A program made the translations under genes and the position numbers. Of a stretch of DNA of 21,253 nt, positions 7,796 through 13,930 are shown piece by piece (position 1 is the first letter of the stretch; each line of letters opens with the position of its first letter). A model generated the notes under the pieces. The model saw only the letters and a list, made by a program, of their open reading frames with translations, was not told the origin of the DNA and ran no database searches. The DNA is from Euryarchaeota archaeon UBA438 (GTDB lineage: Archaea > Thermoplasmatota > Poseidoniia > Poseidoniales > Thalassarchaeaceae), in contig DAQP01000011.1 of assembly GCA_002504435.1 (NCBI GenBank), positions 2,399-23,651 on the forward strand. The letters are read 5' to 3'.

Positions 7796-8089
7796 ATGAG
7801 TAGGGCCAGGGAAGTAGCGCAGAGGAAGCTGGCTAGGGTTCTGAGGGGAAGGAAGGAGCCACATGGAAAGCCCATCACAGAAGAGGGAATTCTGAGGGGT
7901 GTTGATGTTGATGACTCTGGGATAGTGCAATTATGGATACAACCTACTCATCCTCACTGTCCATGCTGTCTGGATGATCTTATCAGACTCAGAAACACGC
8001 TAAACGACCAAAGTGGAATCCTGGCCTGCCACCTAGAGGTGGTGGGCATACCTCACTCTGAGCGCTGGACTGCTGCTGTCAATGAATAA
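7796..8089 (+). CDS. Short MIP18/DUF59-like protein (possible Fe-S assembly factor)
   Basis: A 97-residue protein that starts one base after the peptidase stop (TAGAATG), so it is almost certainly co-translated. A basic N-terminus precedes ITEEGILRGVDVDDSGIVQL, then IQPTHPHCPCC (CPCC at 55-58) and an amphipathic helix DDLIRLRNTL. The arrangement of a G(L/I)(I/L).GV strand, a T.P.CP turn and a helix resembles the MIP18/PaaD-like (DUF59) fold involved in iron-sulfur cluster assembly. The usual N-terminal DPE motif is missing, so I regard this as a distant resemblance. The three cysteines in CPCC plus one at about 78 could bind metal. A 2Fe-2S ferredoxin is encoded close by on the opposite strand, converging on this gene. 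Function is inferred. Confidence 0.6.
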   Translation: MSRAREVAQRKLARVLRGRKEPHGKPITEEGILRGVDVDDSGIVQLWIQPTHPHCPCCLDDLIRLRNTLNDQSGILACHLEVVGIPHSERWTAAVNE

Positions 8090-8095
8090 TTCCCA

Positions 8096-8260
8096 TCAGC
8101 TGATCTTCGGGGGGTCTTCTGAATTATTCCTGCTCTTCCTTTCCTCTATTTCCTCAATCTTAGACAATATTCTAGTTGAAAGCCACCAAACTGAGATAGA
8201 TATCCCTATGATCGATATTAGTAGGGCTTGGAGGAATCCGGTATCTGTCCAATCTACCAT
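8096..8260 (-). CDS. Small single-span membrane protein, 54 aa (unrecognised)
   Basis: A short open frame on the minus strand encodes MVDWTDTGFLQALLISII-like N-terminal sequence: an acidic N-terminus, one clear hydrophobic span (about residues 9-27, rich in I, L, S and W), then STRILSKIEEIEERKSR, a charged amphipathic segment, and a Pro/Ser tail ending in KIS. It begins 8 nt after the ferredoxin stop with AGGTGA a few bases before the ATG, as expected for an operon gene. It fills the gap between the ferredoxin and the convergent MIP18-like gene and ends six bases from the latter's stop. The length is below usual annotation cut-offs. No family is recognised. The competing plus-strand frame over this region lacks such organisation. 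It could anchor the ferredoxin or a partner at the membrane, which is speculation. Confidence 0.6.
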   Translation of the reverse strand: MVDWTDTGFLQALLISIIGISISVWWLSTRILSKIEEIEERKSRNNSEDPPKIS

Positions 8261-8268
8261 TTAATCAC

Positions 8269-8568
8269 CTATAACGGGGGAATAAGATCGATGTCGCAGG
8301 ATTCCGTTGGCTTCATGCAGCAAGTGAGGATTCCTCCTTCCTCTACCAGGAAGCTGTCTAGTCCGGGAGGAAGTGTCTCCGGGATGTCAACTGATCCGGA
8401 TACCAGCCTAACCAAGCACGTTCCACATGTTCCGGATGTACAATTTGTTGGAATCTCGACATTGGCTATTTCTGCGATGTCTATGATGTTCAGATCCGGT
8501 TCAGATTTCGCGTGACCTAATTTTTCAGTTCCTCTGAAAAAACGAATTAGATGCCTGCTGGAGGACAT
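8269..8568 (-). CDS. 2Fe-2S ferredoxin (plant/adrenodoxin-type fold)
   Basis: A 99-residue electron carrier with the motif C43-x4-C48-x2-C51 (NCTSGTCGTC), followed by the fourth ligand in GGILTCCM (C83, with C84 adjacent). This gives the standard four cysteines for one [2Fe-2S] cluster. The block before the motif, NIIDIAEIANVEIPTNC, matches the usual helix-strand leading into the cluster loop, and L.C...P is conserved after it. The first 20 residues are basic and serine-rich. It starts nine bases after the end of the helix-hairpin-helix gene, behind a G-rich ribosome binding site, and is followed after 8 nt by a small membrane protein. Its redox partner is unknown. The CrtI-like desaturase and other enzymes in the same array are possible but unproven. 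Confidence 0.9.
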   Translation of the reverse strand: MSSSRHLIRFFRGTEKLGHAKSEPDLNIIDIAEIANVEIPTNCTSGTCGTCLVRLVSGSVDIPETLPPGLDSFLVEEGGILTCCMKPTESCDIDLIPPL

Positions 8569-8577
8569 GTGGCCCCC

Positions 8578-9666
8578 TCAACGATCAATTCTGGACCATC
8601 TTCCAGTCTGCTTGTTGAATCGCAGGCCTGCCTTCTTCATCCACTTGTTGAACTTTGTAGCCCCAGCCCCCGTGGCTATGATGAAGTCCTCTCTATCCTC
8701 TTGTGCTTGGATGTAGCCCTTGACGGCTAAGGTTTGGTCTATCCAATCGTCTATGTCCATCAGACCTCCTGAAAGCTTGCTCGACTCGACTGCGGCCTCT
8801 AGTTCCTCCGCGGATGCTCCTGTAGACTCCAAATCCTTGATCATCAAGTCCACAACAGAAGGTGCCTCCACCTTCTTTGGTGGTTTGACTACAGGCAACC
8901 TTGGCTTGATTTTGGGATTGATGGAGATTCTAGAGCCGTTCTCAAGCCTAGACTCGACTGTTTCGGCCATAGGCGATCTGAACTCCTCCTCGCACTCCCA
9001 ACAAATGAATACGTAATCTGACATGTCTTCCATGAGATTTCCGCCTCTCGGGTCCATCTCCTCCCCACAATGTGGGCATGCGTACATGCAGAGAACAGGT
9101 GCGATCTTCCTCCTGAAGTCAACGATGTCCTGGGGAGTCCCGACCAACTCTAGCATCTCGTGATCCCTAGCCGCTTCCAGGCCCCTAGTTTCCAATTGGT
9201 CCCTAATCTTGGAGCGCTGCTCGTCCTTTGACTCATCATCGAAGGTGTTCTCAAGCTTGACAATGAGTTCGATCGTTTTTCCAAGCCTGTTCATTACTAG
9301 CTTCTTGTTCCTGAAGGCCTCGACCCGTGCCATTCTGAGTTGTTCCTTCTTTTCGAGAAGTTCAGCTAGCAGGTCCTTCTGCTCTCTCTTGAATCTCTGC
9401 TCCTCAATCTTGTCTACCTTCTTCTTGCCGTCCTTCGAGAGAACATCGGCTAGGAACCGCTGCTTGCTGGATGTTCTCGGGCCCGACTTTACGGCATCAA
9501 TGACCGAAGTTGCTATTCCCTTCTTCAGTCCGTAATTGTTGATTAATGTGTCAACATCCATCTTCTTCAGATCACCGACTTTGATTCCGCCATCGGAGAG
9601 TATCTGGGCTGTATTCTCATCGATTCCTCTTCTTAGAAGAGCGAGGTAGGTGTCCTTCTTTGCCAT
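8578..9666 (-). CDS. Helix-hairpin-helix, coiled-coil and zinc-ribbon protein (uncharacterised)
   Basis: A 362-residue protein I cannot assign to a named family. Residues 1-62 look like a helix-hairpin-helix or SAM-like nucleic-acid-binding module (IKVGDLKKMDVDTLINNYGL then KKGIATSVIDAVKS). Residues about 65-175 are highly charged and lysine/glutamate-rich, probably a long coiled coil. A zinc ribbon follows with CPHC (197-200) and CWEC (222-225). The C-terminal 60 residues (MDIDDWIDQTL...FNKWMKKAGLRFNKQTGRWSRI) form a compact basic domain. The overall pattern suggests a DNA- or RNA-binding chromatin, repair or transcription-associated factor. It lies directly downstream of ksgA in the information-processing array, with a 93-nt GC-rich leader between them. 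The start at ATG 9666 has GGGATG upstream. Function is inferred from domain appearance only. Confidence 0.8.
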   Translation of the reverse strand: MAKKDTYLALLRRGIDENTAQILSDGGIKVGDLKKMDVDTLINNYGLKKGIATSVIDAVKSGPRTSSKQRFLADVLSKDGKKKVDKIEEQRFKREQKDLLAELLEKKEQLRMARVEAFRNKKLVMNRLGKTIELIVKLENTFDDESKDEQRSKIRDQLETRGLEAARDHEMLELVGTPQDIVDFRRKIAPVLCMYACPHCGEEMDPRGGNLMEDMSDYVFICWECEEEFRSPMAETVESRLENGSRISINPKIKPRLPVVKPPKKVEAPSVVDLMIKDLESTGASAEELEAAVESSKLSGGLMDIDDWIDQTLAVKGYIQAQEDREDFIIATGAGATKFNKWMKKAGLRFNKQTGRWSRIDR

Positions 9667-9682
9667 GATTACACATCCCTAG

Positions 9683-9731
9683 GCCAGAGCTCCCGCGCGC
9701 TGTGCCGTGCCTCGCCGAGTGAGGGGGTCCC
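9683..9731 (-). other. GC-rich potential structured leader upstream of the HhH/zinc-ribbon gene
   Basis: In the 93-nt gap between ksgA and the next gene, a 49-base stretch is about 38/49 G+C, far above its surroundings. It contains small palindromes (GAGCTC, GCGCGC, CTCGCCGAG). Read on the minus strand it would form part of the 5' leader. It could be a structured RNA element, a ksgA terminator or simply local composition. No known riboswitch or box C/D signature was recognised. Confidence 0.3.
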
Positions 9732-9759
9732 TATCAAGGCGATGACTAAACCATCATAA

Positions 9760-10668
9760 TTAGGCATCAAATGATGAAAATGTATCTGACAAAATTACCC
9801 AATGAGCGGTTTCCAAATTCTCAGGCCTAAGGTTCTGCCAGTCCAAAGGGAGATCTGCGATTTGTAATTCCAGTATTGCTTGGGAAGTCTCTATCCAACG
9901 GTCCTTGTGCCATCCTCTGACCCTTGAAATTCTCCTTGGGGGAGATGCGAGGAGGGTCCTCATTTTCCTCCTCCTATTTGCAAAGCAGTGTTGGGTAATT
10001 GTCCTGAAGAGTCTGCGGTCAAAGACAGAAGTGATGCCGGGCCTCTCAATCGGCCTAAGTAATATCAGTCTGGAATTCACTCTTGGGGATGGGCTGAATG
10101 AACTTGAGGGGACCTTGACATCGATGAAGACCTCGAAGTCCAGCCAAAGAGAGAGGCCCAGAGGGCCAGAGCTTGCCGGGCCGCCCTTCATTGACATCCT
10201 CTCTGCAAATTCTTCCTGTACCAATAGGACTACGGATCCAAGGGGGGTTTCTGAGTGGTGTCTCTGAATCCTCTCTAGCAGTGGGCTGGAAATACTGTAA
10301 GGAATATTCGCAATCACATGAGTTATGTCATTGGGCCAGGGGACTTTGAGTGCATCCTCATTGACTAGAGTGAGCTGATCCACCTTGTCCGGAAACACCC
10401 GTCCCAAGTGCTCCACTGCTTCATCATCAATTTCCAATGCAGTTACTCTGGCACCGCTCCTCAATAAGCCGAGTGTGAGTGAGCCGGGGCCGGGTCCAAC
10501 CTCCAATACATGTGACTCTTGATTGACGGGTGACCCGTGTTCCGATGGGAGCTGTATGGACCTTGCAATTACGGACTCATCCAGAAGGAAGTGCTGTCCT
10601 AGGCTCTTGTCAGGGGTTATTCTGTCCCGAAGAAGGTCTACCAACAATCTTGCATCGAGGTCATCCAA
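9760..10668 (-). CDS. ksgA: rRNA adenine-N6,N6-dimethyltransferase, archaeal Dim1/KsgA
   Basis: Dimethylates two adjacent adenosines in the terminal hairpin of 16S rRNA during small-subunit maturation, using S-adenosylmethionine. The 302-residue protein has the family landmarks: SLGQHFLLD (22-30), SAM-binding motif I EVGPGPGSLT (56-65), the acidic E79 that binds SAM ribose, NEDALK (103-108), and the catalytic motif IV NIPYSISSPL (121-130). The C-terminal small domain begins around FSPSPRVNSRL and has RRRKMRTLL as expected. The start is TTG 10668, supported by GGAGGGGA about four bases upstream; the nearby ATG at 10664 is out of frame. It follows the DUF655 gene by 18 nt. DUF655 next to ksgA is a conserved archaeal gene pair. 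Confidence 0.95.
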   Translation of the reverse strand: MDDLDARLLVDLLRDRITPDKSLGQHFLLDESVIARSIQLPSEHGSPVNQESHVLEVGPGPGSLTLGLLRSGARVTALEIDDEAVEHLGRVFPDKVDQLTLVNEDALKVPWPNDITHVIANIPYSISSPLLERIQRHHSETPLGSVVLLVQEEFAERMSMKGGPASSGPLGLSLWLDFEVFIDVKVPSSSFSPSPRVNSRLILLRPIERPGITSVFDRRLFRTITQHCFANRRRKMRTLLASPPRRISRVRGWHKDRWIETSQAILELQIADLPLDWQNLRPENLETAHWVILSDTFSSFDA

Positions 10669-10686
10669 GAAATCCCCTCCGTCACC

Positions 10687-11253
10687 CTAGGAGCGAACCA
10701 GAATATCCAACAAACTCGGTGTCTGAGCCGTGTCCTCCATCTCCTTGACGTATCTCTCAGCCAGAAGCCGTGCTGATTCAATTCCACACGACTCGTCAAC
10801 CTGTTCGAAGGTCGACCAGCCATTTCCTCCTCTGTTCTTTACCATCTGCATCGCCTTTGAGTTGCCGACTCCAGGGAGGAGCTGGAAGGAGTGGAACTTG
10901 AGGGACATGGGGCCTGCGCTGTTGTAGAACATTAGATGCCTGTCTGGATCACTGGAGATTGATTTCAATATTGAGTCTGTAAGTTCCCCCTGGGATGCCT
11001 GGGAGAGATCCTTGAACCTGATCTCGGAGATTGGGCCTATCTCCCCTGATTCAATGCTGATCTCGGAGCCCTGCTCTATTTCACCGGCATTGACAACTCT
11101 CGACCTGACTAGGTAGAATGAGGGTTCGGTTAGAGCTTGGATTTCATATCCTACTGGGCGTCTTTCGAGCACGTCTAGAACGCGTACCGAGGTAGTTGAG
11201 GACAGTGGTCCCTCGTCTTCCTCTCCGGCCCCATTAGAGTCGTCGGACAACAT
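10687..11253 (-). CDS. DUF655 family putative RNA-binding protein
   Basis: A 188-residue archaeal protein of the DUF655 family. After an acidic, disordered N-terminus (1-20), a small beta domain follows (VRVLDVLERRPVGYEI... with FYLVRSRVV and GSEISI). Then comes FHSFQLLPGVGNSKAMQMVKNR (121-141), a helix-hairpin-helix-like element with the LLPG(I/V)G signature, and STFEQVDESCG. Its place between rpo4/rpoF and ksgA is the classic archaeal arrangement and supports a role in ribosome or RNA metabolism. The molecular function is not established. ATG 11253 is preceded by a perfect 6-bp hairpin, a TATA-like element and a terminator-like structure after the upstream gene, so it may have its own promoter. 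Confidence 0.88.
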   Translation of the reverse strand: MLSDDSNGAGEEDEGPLSSTTSVRVLDVLERRPVGYEIQALTEPSFYLVRSRVVNAGEIEQGSEISIESGEIGPISEIRFKDLSQASQGELTDSILKSISSDPDRHLMFYNSAGPMSLKFHSFQLLPGVGNSKAMQMVKNRGGNGWSTFEQVDESCGIESARLLAERYVKEMEDTAQTPSLLDILVRS

Positions 11254-11268
11254 CTTTCTCGTTCACTG

Positions 11269-11284
11269 GAGGGGGGTTCCCCTC
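11269..11284 (-). promoter_or_regulatory. Perfect stem-loop just upstream of the DUF655 start
   Basis: On the minus strand GAGGGG-AACC-CCCCTC can form a 6-bp GC-rich hairpin with a 4-base loop, located 15 to 30 bases before the DUF655 ATG. It would lie at or near the 5' end of the transcript predicted from the TATA-like box at 11296-11303, and could influence translation or stability. Function is inferred. Confidence 0.35.
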
Positions 11285-11295
11285 ATCAATGGTTT

Positions 11296-11303
11296 AGTTA
11301 TAG
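11296..11303 (-). promoter_or_regulatory. TATA-like promoter element for DUF655-ksgA
   Basis: Minus-strand CTATAACT lies about 47 bases before the DUF655 ATG and immediately downstream of the terminator-like hairpin after rpo4. Transcription starting about 27 bases away would leave a short leader containing the hairpin at 11269-11284. Confidence 0.4.
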
Positions 11304-11325
11304 AAAAAACGCCAAAATAGCGTTT
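11304..11325 (-). terminator. Terminator-like hairpin with T-run after rpo4/rpoF
   Basis: Minus-strand AAACGC-TATTTTG-GCGTTT forms a 6-bp stem with a 7-base loop, and the T-run continues for six Ts before a C. It starts on the last base of the rpo4 stop codon. A T-run alone can terminate archaeal RNA polymerase, so partial or complete termination of the L21e-rpo4 transcript here is plausible. Confidence 0.55.
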
Positions 11326-11678
11326 CAGAGGACGTGTTGGCGGACGATCTCGATTACTTCCTCGATCTCGGAAGTATCCATTGCGACTCTCTTGCTTGCA
11401 ATGATGACTCTGACGCCAGCTACGTCCATTGGAGTTAGTTCTGCGATTTTTGCGCAGATATCTGGATTTTCGGCCAACTTATCGTTCTCCATGAGAACTG
11501 AGAAGAGGGCTGCGAAGACCTTTGGGTCGGTCTTTATTCCGCCTCTATTGGTGCTTGATGCCCATGTGGCGTGCTGCAAAGCCATCATCTGCTCGTAGGA
11601 AAGTTCGCCCCTCCTCTCATTCGCAGCATCCAGTAAGTCTCGTACGGTGGCAAAATCAACAAATTCTCTGTCTGACAT
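11325..11678 (-). CDS. rpoF: DNA-directed RNA polymerase subunit Rpo4 (RpoF, Rpb4-like)
   Basis: Subunit F/Rpo4 forms the stalk of archaeal RNA polymerase with Rpo7/E and helps transcript binding and initiation. From ATG 11678 the protein has 117 residues, the usual size. Features include FVDFATVRDLLDAANERRGELSYEQMMALQHA (N-terminal helices, broken here by spacing only in function, not sequence), DKLAENPDICAKIAEL, and the HRDC-like C-terminal helices with AGVRVIIASKRV...IEEVIEIV. The open frame extends 17 codons further upstream to a GTG-like start but would then overlap the L21e gene. ATG 11678 leaves a 10-nt gap with GAGGTTG as ribosome binding site. L21e followed by rpo4 is a conserved archaeal pair, and a terminator-like hairpin follows the stop codon. 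Confidence 0.92.
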   Translation of the reverse strand: MSDREFVDFATVRDLLDAANERRGELSYEQMMALQHATWASSTNRGGIKTDPKVFAALFSVLMENDKLAENPDICAKIAELTPMDVAGVRVIIASKRVAMDTSEIEEVIEIVRQHVL

Positions 11679-11688
11679 AGAAACAACC

Positions 11689-11982
11689 TCACTTGGCGGG
11701 TCGCAAGTGTTCTGGCCTTGCAACCACAATTTTCTCCTTGTTACCTTGAGTTACTCTGACTACGAACGCGTTTCCTTGGGGCTCGACGATGGTGCCCGTG
11801 AGGCCCTGGAATCTTCGATGGGGCATCCCTCTCTGCTGTGCCCCGTCAAGGACGATGCAGACCTTGTCTCCTTCGGCATACGGATGCATCACTCTGTTGA
11901 TGAAAATTCGTCCCTTCTCGGATTTCTTCTTCTTGAGAATGGATCTTGTTCCCTGCCTAGTGCCATGGGTTCTCGTTGCCAT
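11689..11982 (-). CDS. rpl21e: Large-subunit ribosomal protein L21e (eL21)
   Basis: A 97-residue basic protein of the archaeal/eukaryotic 60S-type large subunit. The N-terminus has the family signature RTHGTRQGTRSILKK, and the SH3-like body contains YAEGDKVCIVLD, GMPHRRFQGLTGTIVE and AFVVRV. No bacterial counterpart exists, which makes this one of the firmest archaeal markers in the window. It starts the L21e-rpo4 unit after a 77-nt gap that contains a TATA-like TTAATAG (12031-12037) and an inverted repeat, so it probably has its own promoter, and precedes rpo4 by 10 nt. Confidence 0.95.
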   Translation of the reverse strand: MATRTHGTRQGTRSILKKKKSEKGRIFINRVMHPYAEGDKVCIVLDGAQQRGMPHRRFQGLTGTIVEPQGNAFVVRVTQGNKEKIVVARPEHLRPAK

Positions 11983-12000
11983 AATACCACCTTCGACCGT

Positions 12001-12037
12001 AGGTCGTGGAAGCGCTCGACCTGAGGCCTGCTATTAA
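12001..12037 (-). promoter_or_regulatory. L21e upstream region: TATA-like box and inverted repeat
   Basis: The 77-nt gap between Pus10 and L21e holds minus-strand TTAATAG (12031-12037), about 50 bases before the ATG. It also holds a perfect 6-base inverted repeat AGGTCG-N10-CGACCT (12001-12022), which would lie in the 5' leader. A leader hairpin could mediate autoregulation of the ribosomal protein gene. Both elements are inferred from position only. Confidence 0.35.
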
Positions 12038-12059
12038 GGGCGTCGGATTGGGTGGTTTC

Positions 12060-13487
12060 TCAGTCCGAGTGGATATCCTCAACATCGAGCCAGAGAACCT
12101 CGCATTCCATTCCTATTACTTCCTGCACTGATGGCACGGTCCTGCCCTCGTCGGAATGGACTAGCTCCTTGACGTAAGTTCCGGCCTCGCATCGTAAGGA
12201 GAACTGAATCTCGCTGCCCTCGACAATGACATCACTGATCGATGTGACTTTCCTCTTTCTTGTCTTGGCGGCCCTCCTGTGAGATACCCTCTTCGGAGTC
12301 TCTTGTTCGAGAACCACTCCCGATAGGGAGTTTATCGCCTCCACTACCTCATCGGCAAGAGGCTCTTCTTCCACTCTGAATCGAATTGTGTAGGACTTTT
12401 CTGACCTTGTTTCCTTGACTCTGCTAACCTCTCTCTTTTGGCTCCATCTAAGCGAGTTTACTTCCACCTTCCCCGAAGATTTCGAGTTAATGTCATCTGT
12501 GAGCTTTTCCAAGTCCGTTTCCCTTACCCTTGGACCTTTGATCTCCAATACGAATGGCCTCCCAGAGCCTAGGCATCTGACGTCGATATCCTCTCTCCCC
12601 ATGCCGTGAAACGAGGTGTCGTTTGCCTCCATTGACTCCCTTACTGGTTCGCCTATCAAATCTTGAACAGATTCATTGTACTGAAGTCCTGTTCCCTCAC
12701 AGCTATCACAGTCTTCACCCCTGCCCCTACAGGCTCGACATGGCCATCTTGTCTGAGGTATTCCTCGCTCTAGTTTCCTGTATCTCCCGTAGATGAAAAT
12801 GGGTCTGACGTCAACATCGACCCTTAGCGTCAACGCGTCTATGGTGATCATTATGTCAGGACTGTCCTTGACAAAGGAAATCCCCTGAATTCTGCTTGAT
12901 ATCTCATCTTGTATGGAATTGACGAAAGACGATTTCAAGGGCTTTGAACCCTGGGCCCCATGCTTGGTCCTAATCGAGTCCTCACTCTGGATCATGTCCT
13001 TTGGGAGGTGGATTCCGAATTGCATTGTCGAATACTGGTAGTCGCTGGTGGACTCTACTATCCTGTCTACAATGTTGGTGACATCCTCAAAGAGATTCTC
13101 GCAAAGAGGGCAGAGGTCCGGGACCTCAACTTTCGCCAGCTCGGAGTCCCTTGAGTGGGCCTCCGCTCGAAGTATAGCGCCGCCTTCAGCTCCGGTTGAG
13201 TCGACTCTTCGTCCACCTATCCTGTGTAGGCAGTTGTCACATGCCCCGATTTTGATCACATGTGCTATCCCGAGAGGCGCTGGGCAAGGTGGAGCGTCCC
13301 AGTCAATTGACCCCCCGGTATGGTAGTAATCATCGCCATCGAACCATTCCTCCTCGGGAGTTTCCTGATTTTCCAGAACCTCTGTTGGCTCGGCCTCTGC
13401 AGAACCGTAACTCGCGCTTGCGAAAAGGTGCCAGTCGCCCTCTTCAGGAACATCGGCAGACTCTGTGTTGGCCCCTTCCTCGTCCAT
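12060..13487 (-). CDS. pus10: tRNA pseudouridine synthase Pus10
   Basis: Pus10 makes pseudouridine 54 (and 55 in many archaea) in the T loop of tRNA. From ATG 13487 the protein has 475 residues. The catalytic signature is HGMGREDIDVRCLGSGRPF, with the essential aspartate within GREDID (residues 298-302). The C-terminal signature is CEAGTYVKELVHSDEGRTVPS. Zinc-type cysteines in the N-terminal THUMP-like part are C83/C86 and C126/C129; a second set (C250, C253, C260, C263) lies in WPCRACRGRGEDCDSCEGTG. The first 65 residues are acidic and low in conservation, longer than I expect. The frame remains open to 13658 but would overlap the DUF971 gene; ATG 13487 is preceded by GGTGAT. Archaea use Pus10 instead of bacterial TruB for these positions. 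Confidence 0.93.
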   Translation of the reverse strand: MDEEGANTESADVPEEGDWHLFASASYGSAEAEPTEVLENQETPEEEWFDGDDYYHTGGSIDWDAPPCPAPLGIAHVIKIGACDNCLHRIGGRRVDSTGAEGGAILRAEAHSRDSELAKVEVPDLCPLCENLFEDVTNIVDRIVESTSDYQYSTMQFGIHLPKDMIQSEDSIRTKHGAQGSKPLKSSFVNSIQDEISSRIQGISFVKDSPDIMITIDALTLRVDVDVRPIFIYGRYRKLERGIPQTRWPCRACRGRGEDCDSCEGTGLQYNESVQDLIGEPVRESMEANDTSFHGMGREDIDVRCLGSGRPFVLEIKGPRVRETDLEKLTDDINSKSSGKVEVNSLRWSQKREVSRVKETRSEKSYTIRFRVEEEPLADEVVEAINSLSGVVLEQETPKRVSHRRAAKTRKRKVTSISDVIVEGSEIQFSLRCEAGTYVKELVHSDEGRTVPSVQEVIGMECEVLWLDVEDIHSD

Positions 13488-13576
13488 GCAAATCACCGAC
13501 GACTCGACGGGGGGGACCCATTGAGTCGACGTTGTGCCGCGTGAGAAGGTGGATTTGAGGGCTTCGCAAGTAATTT

Positions 13577-13900
13577 TCAGAGCCGCGTGCCCAATTCTTC
13601 GGCTATTTCCCTCAAGTGAGAGAACGCGTGTATTCCACTCGAGCATCCCGATGGCCATTCTAGCCTAATTGCGTACCTACCAACCACTTCGGCCCTTGGC
13701 TTCTCCATCCTGAATCTCTCGATTTCTTCTTCGAACTCCAATCTTCGTTGGTCGTTTGTTTGTCTTGGCTTACATTTGGCACATTGGCATCTCTTCCTTA
13801 TGCTAAGGTAGCCGATCCTGAAAGACTCGCCGTCGGCAAATCTGAGAACGCAGTCCTCGTCACCCCTCTCCATCGCGGTTAGTGACTCGTAATCCTCCAT
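13577..13900 (-). CDS. DUF971 family protein
   Basis: A 107-residue protein matching the DUF971 pattern: a first strand with LRFADGESFRI (about 19-29), LSIRKRCQCAKCKP (32-45, the usual LR..CPCA.C motif), and IRLEWPSGCSSGIHAFSHLREI near the end (like W.DGH.SGIYSW..LR). This fold is the N-terminal zinc-binding-like domain also seen in gamma-butyrobetaine hydroxylases, and free-standing members are often linked with Fe-S assembly. The exact function is not known. The expected histidine of DGH is replaced by cysteine (SGC), giving four cysteines in all that might bind metal. It lies between the carotenoid-like genes and pus10, 89 nt upstream of the latter. Confidence 0.8.
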   Translation of the reverse strand: MEDYESLTAMERGDEDCVLRFADGESFRIGYLSIRKRCQCAKCKPRQTNDQRRLEFEEEIERFRMEKPRAEVVGRYAIRLEWPSGCSSGIHAFSHLREIAEELGTRL

Positions 13901-13930
13901 GGCCCATCCAAGAGGCCCGAATTCAAGAGT

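Noticed and set aside
8082..8264. 60-codon plus-strand frame after the MIP18-like gene
   Set aside because: It opposes the better supported small membrane protein, has no convincing ribosome binding site and no recognisable organisation.
9769..9790. ATGATGA followed by CTGA, resembling box C/D small RNA elements
   Set aside because: Only 8 nt separate the boxes, too short for a guide, with no second C'/D pair; it lies antisense in the 3' end of ksgA.
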